Of a stretch of 9,977 nt of DNA, positions 1 through 6,700 are shown one piece after another. The translations under genes and the position numbers were made by a program. The notes under the pieces are model-generated. The model was not told the DNA's origin. It was given only the letters and a program-made list of their open reading frames with translations, and did not search any database. Location: contig JBLNAE010000066.1 in NCBI GenBank assembly GCA_050259195.1, forward strand, positions 1 to 9,977, read 5' to 3'. The DNA comes from PSLL01 sp050259195. Lineage in GTDB: Bacteria > Desulfobacterota_D > UBA1144 > Nemesobacterales > CSP1-2. The stretch's first letter is position 1, and every line of letters begins with the position of its first letter.

Positions 1-47
1 CTTTTATCTCTTATCTTCAAATCCTCAAGATATGTTTCTATGTTCAT
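1..47 (-). CDS. 5' end of an unidentified leftward gene (partial)
   Basis: Read on the minus strand, an ATG at 47-45 opens a frame of 15 complete codons running off the window edge without a stop. The peptide begins MNIETYLEDLKIRDK. A strong ribosome binding site, GGAGGG (minus strand, positions 60-55), lies 7 nt before the ATG, and a TGGACA/TATACT promoter precedes it, so a real gene start is well supported although only its first codons are visible. The helical start with a YLEDLK-like stretch resembles the N-terminal SAM-like domain of tyrosine recombinases, but 15 residues cannot establish a family and I do not assign one. It is divergent from the REC-TM-SPOR gene. Confidence 0.6.
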   Translation of the reverse strand, partial: MNIETYLEDLKIRDK

Positions 48-78
48 CGTTATTCCCTCCATTATGGTAATTTCTAAA

Positions 79-108
79 AGTATATTGTTTGAATCTAATT
101 TCTGTCCA
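79..108 (-). promoter_or_regulatory. Candidate sigma-70 promoter for the leftward partial gene
   Basis: On the minus strand a -35 TGGACA (108-103, 5 of 6 to consensus) and a -10 TATACT (84-79, 5 of 6) are separated by 18 nt. The expected start near position 72 gives a leader of about 25 nt containing the GGAGGG ribosome binding site. Pattern match only. Confidence 0.5.
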
Positions 109-126
109 GTTTTTAGTTCTATTCTA

Positions 127-155
127 TTGACAGGTAAAGTAGATGTTGCTAAAGT
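127..155 (+). promoter_or_regulatory. Candidate sigma-70 promoter for the REC-TM-SPOR gene
   Basis: A perfect -35 TTGACA (127-132) is followed after 17 nt by TAAAGT (150-155, 4 of 6 to TATAAT). The implied leader to the ATG at 250 is about 90 nt. It is divergent from the minus-strand promoter at 79-108, so 48-249 looks like a shared control region. Confidence 0.45.
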
Positions 156-249
156 CAATGTGTGACCAGTCCTAATCGAAAGGGCAAACCATCCTCTCTC
201 CACTTACTCTACCTGCTAAGGCTTTCTGCTCTCCTAAAACCTGAGGCTT

Positions 250-2064
250 ATGGCAAGAAGAAACTCAAAAATTAATTTGAGGGGTAATGAAAAATTGAGA
301 ACCATTCTTATTGCCGATGAAGATGCCGGTATAAGAGAGTTGATTAGTCTCGTATTTTCCGATTCTGATATATATAGGGTCATGACTGTATCAAGCGGGG
401 TAAATGCTATTTTGAAGGCTCGAGAGATAAAGCCGGATATAGCTCTTGTTGACGTTTTTCTACGCGATAAGGATGGATATGAAGTATCAAGGGAAATCAA
501 AGGTGATCCGCTTCTCAAAAATACTGCTGTCATTTTGCTTACCGCTTCACTCGGGTTATTTAACGAGACAAAAGCCGCGGAGGCGGGCGCAGATGATTTC
601 ATAATAAAACCATGCGGGTCTAAGGAATTAATAAAAAGGTTGGAATCTTTAATAGACGAAGAAGAACCATCTAAAGCAGACAGGGGAGTAGCAAAATCCT
701 TAATCGGCCAATATGGAAATGTAAAGGTAAAATTTGCCAGTATGGTGATTGTGCTTATTGTGATTTTTATGGTCACGGCGCCTATTCTATATAAAAATCT
801 GGCCGGCGTTAAATCAAAACTCACAAGGTCCTCCAATCCACTGCCTTCCAAAGCCGATATTACTCTGCACAGCGTTGAATCAAAATCCACGCCTGTCGTT
901 AAGAGAGAAGAAAAGATTGTAATGACCATGAATGATAAAAGAGAAATATTTATAGAAAATAGGAAATACGCTCTTTCAGAACTTAAAGCCGAGATTCCTA
1001 TACTTATCAAAAGTCATGGGAAAAAAATAGAAGACGAAGGTGTATCTCTTAGAGCCGGTGCTGAGGTACCTTATGATGACGCTGCGATGGAAGCGATGGA
1101 TGAGATAAAAAGGATAGGTGTGAAGAATGTGGAGCTTGTTATGGAGCCTGTATCGGTTTTTGAATGGGGACAGTCGGGCAGTGGGGGGATTCATGGAGAA
1201 GAAGTAAAGACTTCTCGGCTTGAGAAAAAAGGAGTTCCAGAAGAACTCCAAAAGGTCGAAGCAGGAAAAGAGGAACGTTTGGGAGTTAAAGAACAAAAGC
1301 CTCGGCAGAAAGATGAGAAACCAATAAAGGCTAAGAGAGAAGAGGCCAAAAAAAAGGGTATAGCGGTTATCCCCACAATTAATCCTGGGGGCAAATATGC
1401 CGTTCAGGTAGGGGCATATCAAAAAGAAGAGGAGGCGAAGAAAATTGTAGAGGGCCTAAAATCTAAAGGATACCCGGCCTTCGTAGAAACAACGAAGGGT
1501 TCTGGGCAAGGAACTTGGTATAGGGTAAGAATAGGATTATTTAAAACCAGAGGAGAGGCCAAGCTCTACGGAAATACTCTCAAAGGTCGAGAACCGTCAG
1601 TAAGAAAAGTATTGGTAGTTGTTGAAGAAGAAAAAGATGCAGCAGCGGTTGAGGCGAGTTCTTCAGGGAAAGAAAAGGAAACTCAGGAAGGCGGTGGCTA
1701 TCTAGCCGGGATTAAGATTACCGGCTGGTCTATTTATGTAACGTGGTGTGTTCCTACTGTTCACCATATTACAATTGAAAACACAAACGATACGGCCTAT
1801 AGAGACATCAAGGTAAGAGCACGTTATTACTCTGCATCTTATTCCAATACTGAAACAACAGAAATGGGCGAGTCAATGGGTATTCTACATATAACCTTGC
1901 CTCCTCACAGCAAAAAAACCTATCTCGAAAGGGGTGTTGCTCTGGAACGGGGTTCCGCGTGTGGCACGTATGTTGGATCCGGAGATATAGAGGCTCTAGA
2001 AGCTGTTCCTGTAAGCTATTCTGATATCGGTGAAAACCAGAAGCAAGGACATAAATGGCAATAG
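250..2064 (+). CDS. Receiver domain - membrane helix - SPOR domain fusion protein
   Basis: 604 residues. Residues 17-135 form a response-regulator receiver domain: acidic pocket D23/E24, phospho-acceptor D68 in an ALVD-V context, T98 in LLTAS, and K120 before P121. Residues about 162-181 are a single hydrophobic membrane segment. A long Lys/Glu-rich, probably extended linker follows (about 185-378). Residues 382-459 are a SPOR domain, with the YAVQVGAY start and WYRVRIGLF second half typical of this peptidoglycan-binding fold. Residues about 481-600 form a beta-rich domain with two cysteines (WCVP and SACG), family not recognised. The inferred topology is receiver in the cytoplasm and SPOR plus C-terminal domain in the periplasm. 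There is no N-terminal signal peptide. Start: ATG at 250 with GAGG at 243-246, only 3 nt away. SPOR domains bind glycan strands lacking stem peptides at division sites; coupling one to a receiver in a single chain is unusual. Function is inferred from domains only. Confidence 0.9.
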   Translation: MARRNSKINLRGNEKLRTILIADEDAGIRELISLVFSDSDIYRVMTVSSGVNAILKAREIKPDIALVDVFLRDKDGYEVSREIKGDPLLKNTAVILLTASLGLFNETKAAEAGADDFIIKPCGSKELIKRLESLIDEEEPSKADRGVAKSLIGQYGNVKVKFASMVIVLIVIFMVTAPILYKNLAGVKSKLTRSSNPLPSKADITLHSVESKSTPVVKREEKIVMTMNDKREIFIENRKYALSELKAEIPILIKSHGKKIEDEGVSLRAGAEVPYDDAAMEAMDEIKRIGVKNVELVMEPVSVFEWGQSGSGGIHGEEVKTSRLEKKGVPEELQKVEAGKEERLGVKEQKPRQKDEKPIKAKREEAKKKGIAVIPTINPGGKYAVQVGAYQKEEEAKKIVEGLKSKGYPAFVETTKGSGQGTWYRVRIGLFKTRGEAKLYGNTLKGREPSVRKVLVVVEEEKDAAAVEASSSGKEKETQEGGGYLAGIKITGWSIYVTWCVPTVHHITIENTNDTAYRDIKVRARYYSASYSNTETTEMGESMGILHITLPPHSKKTYLERGVALERGSACGTYVGSGDIEALEAVPVSYSDIGENQKQGHKWQ

Positions 2065-2184
2065 AAGCTTAGACTTAGAAACAGACACGGCTGCTTCTGT
2101 AACTTTAGCTTGAAATAAGAGTGGAGGCTTGCATAGAATCAAACCCGGGATGGTTCTAAAATTTAAAGAAGAGGTGTGGTCAGG

Positions 2185-3093
2185 ATGAAGAGAATCAAAG
2201 TGGATTTTAGGCACTTAAAAACCGGAGCGACTTTATTAGCTATTCTTATAATTTTTTTTATTCCTGCAGAAAGCAGGGCTGCCGGCCCTCGGATTCCCTA
2301 TTCCTTCTTTTTAGAGAGTCCTTATTCTATCACGGGCATAAAGGCAAATGTTGAGTTTGTAGATTTAGACACCCCCCCAAGTGGGGCATTAATAATGAAC
2401 CAATACAGGGTAGATATAAACCTATATAAAAATTTATTGGGTATATATGCCAAGTTCCCTTTTGCGGGGGTAGTTAATTTTGGTCCAGGCTCATTTGAAT
2501 CTGCCACGGGCACAACATTTTCTCTAGCCCATGAACAGAATGATTATGACTTTGGAAACATAGGAATCGGAGCTAAGCTCGCTTTGCTCAATCTGGATTA
2601 TGCGATTCTGACAGGTGGATTCGAGGTTCTGATTCCAACGGCTGGGAACGGTTTGGGCGCAACGGCGGCACAGGCTTACTTCAGGGACCTACCCTATTTT
2701 GTTAAAGATGCTACTACCTTAAATCCATATCTGGTGTTAGGAACGGGCGCGGGTATTTTCGGCTTTCAGGCAAACTTCGGCGCCGAGATAATTACAAATG
2801 CCGATCAAATCGAGGGTGATAACACTGAGCTTTTGTTCAAATACGGCGTTACTGGAAGCATAACGCCCCCTCTTCCCGTTCCATTTTCAACCTCAATTCT
2901 GGTGGAAGCGCTATTTGTGTCATCTACCTCTTTTAATGACAATCGCACGGATGCTTTTATCACACCCGGCATTAGGCTGGGCGGCAAGGTAGTGAGTGTT
3001 GGAATGGGCGTTCAGATTCCTTTCGGCCAAGGCGTGAATGATTTTGCCAATGCGGATTATCTTCTAGATTTGATAATAAGGTTTGGAACCTAG
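2185..3093 (+). CDS. Predicted outer-membrane beta-barrel protein, family unassigned
   Basis: 302 residues from the ATG at 2185, chosen because GAGGTG (2171-2176) lies 8 nt upstream; an in-frame GTG at 2176 would add three residues. The N-terminus is a Sec signal: basic start, a hydrophobic core around ATLLAILIIFFI, and a likely cleavage after AESRA. The mature chain is rich in Gly and alternating polar/aromatic residues in short segments (for example IGIGAKLALL, LVLGTGAGIFGF, VSVGMGVQIPFG), the pattern of amphipathic strands in a closed barrel. It ends with a strand-like LLDLIIRFGT. It loosely resembles small barrels annotated as transporter or phenol-degradation MetA-type, but I cannot name a family. 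It lies 120 nt after the REC-TM-SPOR gene on the same strand and may be co-transcribed. Localisation is inferred; substrate unknown. Confidence 0.8.
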   Translation: MKRIKVDFRHLKTGATLLAILIIFFIPAESRAAGPRIPYSFFLESPYSITGIKANVEFVDLDTPPSGALIMNQYRVDINLYKNLLGIYAKFPFAGVVNFGPGSFESATGTTFSLAHEQNDYDFGNIGIGAKLALLNLDYAILTGGFEVLIPTAGNGLGATAAQAYFRDLPYFVKDATTLNPYLVLGTGAGIFGFQANFGAEIITNADQIEGDNTELLFKYGVTGSITPPLPVPFSTSILVEALFVSSTSFNDNRTDAFITPGIRLGGKVVSVGMGVQIPFGQGVNDFANADYLLDLIIRFGT

Positions 3094-3245
3094 TGGTCAG
3101 TCAACCTAAATTTGATGAGATTTAGGCAAGCAAATACACCCTTTGACAGGCTCAGGGTGAACGGTATTTGAGTCAAGCCGTTCGTGGTGAGCTTGTCGAA
3201 CCATAGAACGGCGCTAATGCCATCGTCTTCAAGTTGCCTGACTAG
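3090..3245. repeat. Composite inverted-repeat element (REP/MITE-like)
   Basis: Several nested inverted repeats fill this gap. Outer arms are imperfect: CTAGTGGTCAGTCAAC (3090-3105) against GTTGCCTGACTAG (3233-3245). A 7-bp hairpin, CCTAAAT (3105-3111) / ATTTAGG (3120-3126), follows the upstream stop codon. The core arms 3142-3164 and 3178-3200 match at 17 of 23 positions around a 13-nt loop, with perfect GAACGG/CCGTTC ends; a third GAACGG (3206-3211) allows alternative pairing. The core phrases GACAGGCTCAGGGTGAACGG and GTGAGCTTGTCGAA resemble a palindrome I recall as widely dispersed in environmental genomes; that is memory, not a search. The left arm overlaps the barrel gene's last bases. 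No coding frame is apparent. Confidence 0.6.
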
Positions 3246-3315
3246 TAGTTAATCTAACCGATGTGTTTTATCCATTGTTTCTAACCGTGCTTTCCTTGGG
3301 TATTCTTCTCATATT

Positions 3316-4233
3316 ATGACTGCTGAAACTGTAGTGTTTGCAAGGGACTTATATAAAAATTTCGGCTCAATCTGCGCCGTAGATGGAGTTTCTTTCCAGG
3401 TTATGCTTCGGGAGTGCTACGGATTCTTAGGCCCGAATGGAGCCGGAAAAACAACGACAATCCGTATGATTCATTGTCACAGCCCTCTTGGTTCCGGAAC
3501 TTTGAATGTCTTCGGTCTGGATGTAAGGGAGCAGAAGAGAAAAATAAAGGCGATGACCGGAGTAGCCCCTCAAGAAAACAGCCTTGACCCCGACCTGAAC
3601 GTGATCGAAAACTTGAGTGTCTATTCCCGATACTATGATATTCCCAAGAAAGAGGCTGAAAAAAGGGCGAGGGAACTCCTTGAATTTATGAGCATAGACG
3701 AGAGGAGAAAAGAGCAGGTAACGAAGCTCTCCGGGGGCATGCAGAGGCGTCTTGTGATTGCGAGGGCGCTCATAAATGAACCTAAGCTCTTGATTCTTGA
3801 CGAGCCTACAACGGGACTCGACCCGCAGGCAAGGCATCTTATCTGGCAGAGGCTTCGCGAACTGAAGAGGAAGGGGGTTACAATGATCCTTACGACGCAC
3901 TATATGGAGGAGGCTGAGCAGCTCTGCGACAGGGTTGCGGTTATGGATTCGGGAAGGATCGTTGTTGAAGGCCCTCCGAGAGAGCTTATTGAAAGATACG
4001 CCGGAAGGGACGTGTTTGAGATAAGGCGCGCAGAGGATAATAGGGTTCTCGCGAAACTCGAAGGGCTTAATTTTAGTTCTGAGAGGGCAGGGGATACGGT
4101 TTATGTATTCTCAACAGATGGCGACGAAATAGGAAGGAGGCTCCTTTCTTTAAGGGATTGCGAGGTCCTCCATCGCCGTGCAAATCTGGAGGATGTGTTT
4201 TTAAGGTTGACGGGGAGAGAGTTGAGGGATTAA
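3316..4233 (+). CDS. ABC transporter ATP-binding protein (DrrA/NodI/CcmA type)
   Basis: 305 residues. All nucleotide-binding motifs are present: Walker A GPNGAGKTT at 39-47, Q-loop Q86, signature LSGGMQ at 138-143, Walker B LLILDE at 158-163 followed by PTTGLDP, and the H-loop H195 in TTHYMEEAEQ. After the ATPase core (to about residue 225) is a short C-terminal domain seen in the DrrA/NodI class, which pairs with an ABC-2 membrane protein to export drugs, lipids or polysaccharide. The expected permease is not next to it: downstream is convergent threonine synthase and upstream the repeat element and barrel gene. No convincing ribosome binding site precedes the ATG at 3316 and no upstream in-frame alternative stands out. 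The usual glycine-containing turn before Walker A reads MLREC, a minor difference. ATPase class is certain; substrate is not. Confidence 0.93.
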   Translation: MTAETVVFARDLYKNFGSICAVDGVSFQVMLRECYGFLGPNGAGKTTTIRMIHCHSPLGSGTLNVFGLDVREQKRKIKAMTGVAPQENSLDPDLNVIENLSVYSRYYDIPKKEAEKRARELLEFMSIDERRKEQVTKLSGGMQRRLVIARALINEPKLLILDEPTTGLDPQARHLIWQRLRELKRKGVTMILTTHYMEEAEQLCDRVAVMDSGRIVVEGPPRELIERYAGRDVFEIRRAEDNRVLAKLEGLNFSSERAGDTVYVFSTDGDEIGRRLLSLRDCEVLHRRANLEDVFLRLTGRELRD

Positions 4234-4364
4234 AACAAGCCCTGATCTAATCTGCCTTGGTGAGGAGAAATAGTAAGGCATATTGCGACAGCTCCCTACT
4301 TATACATATAGATTAATTCGCTCCCTGTTAGTTGCTCGCATGGCAATTATGCAACGTTGTATGG

Positions 4365-5705
4365 TTAATTATTCTGCCCGATATTTTTAAATATTGCTTT
4401 TTCCACCTCTCCGAGATCGGGTGGAAGTTCTACAGGGGCATTGGTGTATTTTGGTGCTATTCCTTCAAGCCTTCTCTCGTGGTATCCAATTTTAAATTCA
4501 ACGAATTTGAGACCGTGAGCGGTAGAGATTATCACAACTCTATCTTTGGGCTTGAAAGTTTTCCTCTCAAGGAGTTTTAGGAAAGCCGCAATCGCCACGC
4601 CCGTGTGAGGACAGTTGAATGTTCCCGTTCTATCCACAAGCGCGGCGGCATTGGAGAGTTCTTCTTCGCTTGCCTGTTCGACTATCCCATCGAGCATCTT
4701 TAGGGTTTTGATTGCTTTGTTTATGCTCACGGGGTTTCCAATCTGAATCGCGCTTGCAAGCGTCTTCTGGGCCTTTACAGGGTGGAATTCCTTGAAACCC
4801 TTGAGGTAGCTGAGATATAGAGGATTTGCGCGCTGAGCCTGAGCGCACACTATTCGGGGAAGCCTCCCAATGAGGCCAAGCTCATACATTATGAGAAAAC
4901 CCTTTCCGAGAGCGGATACGTTTCCTAGATTTCCGCCGGGGATGATAAGCCACTCCGGCACCTCCCAGTCAAACTGCTGGCAGAGTTCAATGCTCACCGT
5001 TTTCTGTCCCTCAACACGAAGAGAGTTCATTGAATTTGCAAGGTAGATATTGTGCTCAGTGCAGATTTTTTGAACCATCTCCATGCAGCCATCGAAATCC
5101 GTATCCAGCGAAAGCACGAGAGCACCGTTTGAAATGGGCTGGACGAGTTGAGCAACAGATACCTTGTTCTTGGGAAGAAAAACAATCGCCTGAATTCCCG
5201 CCGACGCGCAGTATGCGGCAAGAGCAGCCGAGGTGTCTCCGGTAGACGCGCACGCTACGGCTGGAATGTCGGTTCCATCCGCAATCATCTGCTTTACGAC
5301 CGAGACAAGGACAGTCATTCCCAAATCCTTAAAAGAGCCTGTGTGGCTGTTTCCGCACATCTTTATCCACAGGTCTTCTATTCCAACCTGCTTCCCGAAT
5401 CTCTCAGCCCAGAAAAGATTGGTTGCGCCCTCATACATTGACACGATGTTGTCATCTTCTACATAGGGGCAGACCCATTCCTTTTTTCCCCAGACAGAAC
5501 TTCCATAAGGCCAGACCTGACGCCTGTAGCGGTCATCAAAAAGCTGTTTCCATTCTTTTGGAGTTTTTTCTCTTAGGGGCTTCAGGTCATGGATTACCTC
5601 AAGCAGGTTTGCGCATCTCTTACAGCGGTAAACTATCTCATTGAGTTGATATGTCTCGCCACATTCTTCATTTATACACTGAAACCAGGCTTTATATTGA
5701 CTCAT
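4365..5705 (-). CDS. thrC: Threonine synthase
   Basis: 446 residues. The PLP-dependent enzyme converts O-phosphohomoserine and water to L-threonine and phosphate, the last step of threonine synthesis, in the cytoplasm. The PLP lysine is K126 in the fold-type II motif HTGSFKDLG. A glycine-rich PGGNLGN segment matches the cofactor phosphate region, and ACASTGDTSAALAAY is the substrate-side helix of this family. The N-terminus carries a small zinc-ribbon-like motif, C10-x4-C15 and C28-x2-C31, common in one threonine synthase subgroup. The length is full for the family. No ribosome binding site lies at normal spacing before the ATG; AAAGGTG is about 17 nt upstream and sits inside the promoter spacer. 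It is convergent with the ABC ATPase gene and lies 164 nt downstream of the flavin-reductase-like gene on the same strand, apparently with its own promoter. Confidence 0.95.
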   Translation of the reverse strand: MSQYKAWFQCINEECGETYQLNEIVYRCKRCANLLEVIHDLKPLREKTPKEWKQLFDDRYRRQVWPYGSSVWGKKEWVCPYVEDDNIVSMYEGATNLFWAERFGKQVGIEDLWIKMCGNSHTGSFKDLGMTVLVSVVKQMIADGTDIPAVACASTGDTSAALAAYCASAGIQAIVFLPKNKVSVAQLVQPISNGALVLSLDTDFDGCMEMVQKICTEHNIYLANSMNSLRVEGQKTVSIELCQQFDWEVPEWLIIPGGNLGNVSALGKGFLIMYELGLIGRLPRIVCAQAQRANPLYLSYLKGFKEFHPVKAQKTLASAIQIGNPVSINKAIKTLKMLDGIVEQASEEELSNAAALVDRTGTFNCPHTGVAIAAFLKLLERKTFKPKDRVVIISTAHGLKFVEFKIGYHERRLEGIAPKYTNAPVELPPDLGEVEKAIFKNIGQNN

Positions 5706-5716
5706 GTCTCTAAAAC

Positions 5717-5745
5717 AAAATACACCTTTGGATTTTAACTGTCAA
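5717..5745 (-). promoter_or_regulatory. Candidate thrC promoter with a very short leader
   Basis: Minus strand: perfect -35 TTGACA (5745-5740), 17-nt spacer, -10 TATTTT (5722-5717, 4 of 6). Only 11 nt separate the -10 from the thrC ATG, so transcription would begin about 4-6 nt before the start codon. That would explain the missing ribosome binding site. Confidence 0.5.
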
Positions 5746-5869
5746 TGCTCAGAGATTACGCTGTCTAAGGGTTTAGTTTCATTAGAAGCTATCTACTAAA
5801 AGGATTTTTCTTTGTGTTTTTGAGGCTACTTTTCGTGAAGAGATAGCAACTTAACTTAACTGCATTGGT

Positions 5870-6451
5870 CTATGGATTCCAGGACGTATAATTTATTTTA
5901 TGGATCCTCTCAAGCGAGAACGCTACCGAACGGGAGAGTTTTTCGCCATATTCCGCAATCCACTCCGGAGGAGCGGCGGAGTAAAAGTAATCAAGCGTCA
6001 TCCACTCGCCGCGGCTTTTTATTCCTCCATCTACAACATTCACCAAGAACGCGGTCATATCGCCTCCGTCCATCGCATTCATCACCCGGCAGTCGGCGTA
6101 GCCGAGAGCGTCTTTAAGAATCGGGCTTCCCGTGGCTCCCGGCTCGTAGGGGATATCTTTGAGTTTCTCTCTTTCCCGACCTGTATAAAAGCCAAAGTTC
6201 TTTACCAGCTGAATCTGGTCTCTTCTTAGAAGGTGCACGGCAAAGGCTTTGCTGTTCATGATGAATTCGTGTGTATAATTCCCTTTCCAGATTCCCACAA
6301 GAAGCCTTGGAGCCGAGTGAACGATTGATGCGGTAACGACAGTCACTGCAATCTGTGCGTTCACCTTGCCCTGACATGAGCTTGTAATTGCAACCACGGG
6401 GGCAAGCGACCAGAACGCCCCCGCAACGGATGCTCCTTCTTCTTTGCCCAT
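5870..6451 (-). CDS. Flavin reductase-like FMN-binding protein
   Basis: 193 residues from the ATG at 6451-6449. This start is chosen because a strong GAGGTG sits 6 nt upstream on the minus strand. The frame stays open to an ATG at 6526, but those 25 extra codons look unlike the family and run into repeat-like sequence. The first ~150 residues fit the flavin reductase-like split-barrel domain: PVVAITSSCQGKVNAQ near the start, then TASIVHSAPRLLVGIWKGNYTHEFI, AFAVHLL and a central NFGFYTGRE segment. Such proteins bind FMN and use NAD(P)H or reduced partners; they include NADH:FMN oxidoreductases, flavoredoxins and oxygenase partners. The physiological substrate cannot be told here. The gene precedes thrC by 164 nt on the same strand and is divergent from the Pal operon. 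Confidence 0.85.
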   Translation of the reverse strand: MGKEEGASVAGAFWSLAPVVAITSSCQGKVNAQIAVTVVTASIVHSAPRLLVGIWKGNYTHEFIMNSKAFAVHLLRRDQIQLVKNFGFYTGREREKLKDIPYEPGATGSPILKDALGYADCRVMNAMDGGDMTAFLVNVVDGGIKSRGEWMTLDYFYSAAPPEWIAEYGEKLSRSVAFSLERIHKINYTSWNP

Positions 6452-6497
6452 CACAACCACCTCAGTAGAAATTTGGGTTGAAAGCTCTTGCCCCAGA

Positions 6498-6568
6498 GGA
6501 TGAAAGGCACGGAGAGGAGATTTCAAAAAAGAATTTAGATTCTGCGCCCTCTGTGTTCTCTGTGGCCA
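6498..6568. repeat. Possible dispersed-repeat fragment upstream of the flavin reductase gene
   Basis: The left part (AGAGGATGAAAGGCACGGAG, 6498-6517) and the right part (GCGCCCTCTGTGTTCTCTG, 6544-6562) are rich in CACAGAG/CACGGAG-like words in opposite orientation around an A-rich centre. The CTCTGTGTTCTCTGTGG pattern resembles an intergenic repeat I recall from environmental genomes. Symmetry is imperfect and no search was possible. Confidence 0.25.
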
Positions 6569-6586
6569 ACAGCCTTTTTCTAAAAG

Positions 6587-6598
6587 AGGAATATTCCT
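6587..6598. promoter_or_regulatory. 12-bp perfect palindrome, possible operator
   Basis: AGGAATATTCCT is its own reverse complement and lies 2 nt from the tandem 19-bp repeat in the divergent region. A dimeric regulator could bind here, but a 12-bp AT-rich palindrome can arise by chance. Confidence 0.3.
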
Positions 6599-6599
6599 T

Positions 6600-6637
6600 A
6601 ATTAGAGAATATATCTGTAATTAGAGAATATATCTGT
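6600..6637 (+). repeat. Perfect tandem duplication of a 19-bp unit
   Basis: AATTAGAGAATATATCTGT occurs at 6600-6618 and again, identical and with no spacer, at 6619-6637. The unit has partial internal symmetry (AGA-TATAT-TCT like). The copies lie about 64-101 bp upstream of the sigma-54-like element at 6701, the usual distance for enhancer-binding-protein sites. The duplication is seen directly; the role is inferred. Confidence 0.85.
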
Positions 6638-6700
6638 CGGAATTTAAGACATCGGACACCTCTTTTAAATTTAATCCCTACAAAATAAAGGAAATTTTGA

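Noticed and set aside
234..1010. Long open frame antisense to the receiver-SPOR gene (258 codons)
   Set aside because: The sense frame has clear REC and membrane domains; the antisense product is Ser/Leu-rich low-complexity with no recognisable domain and no ribosome binding site.
976..1422. Antisense frames opposite the charged linker and SPOR domain
   Set aside because: They mirror the Lys/Glu-rich codons of the sense strand (giving Phe/Leu/Ser-rich chains) and show no independent gene signals.
2176..2184. GTG as an alternative start of the barrel gene
   Set aside because: The GTG overlaps the GAGGTG ribosome binding site that is well placed for the ATG at 2185.
2150..2188. 12-codon frame whose TGA overlaps the barrel gene ATG (ATGA)
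   Set aside because: It has no ribosome binding site, and the GAGGTG inside it is better explained as the barrel gene's own site; a short frame like this arises easily by chance.
4234..4364. Intrinsic terminator between the convergent ABC ATPase and thrC genes
   Set aside because: Only short complementary words such as GTTGC/GCAAC were found; no stable GC-rich stem with a T-run on either strand.
5027..5466. Several open frames on both strands inside thrC
   Set aside because: They lie in other frames of a convincingly conserved thrC and have no domains or start signals.
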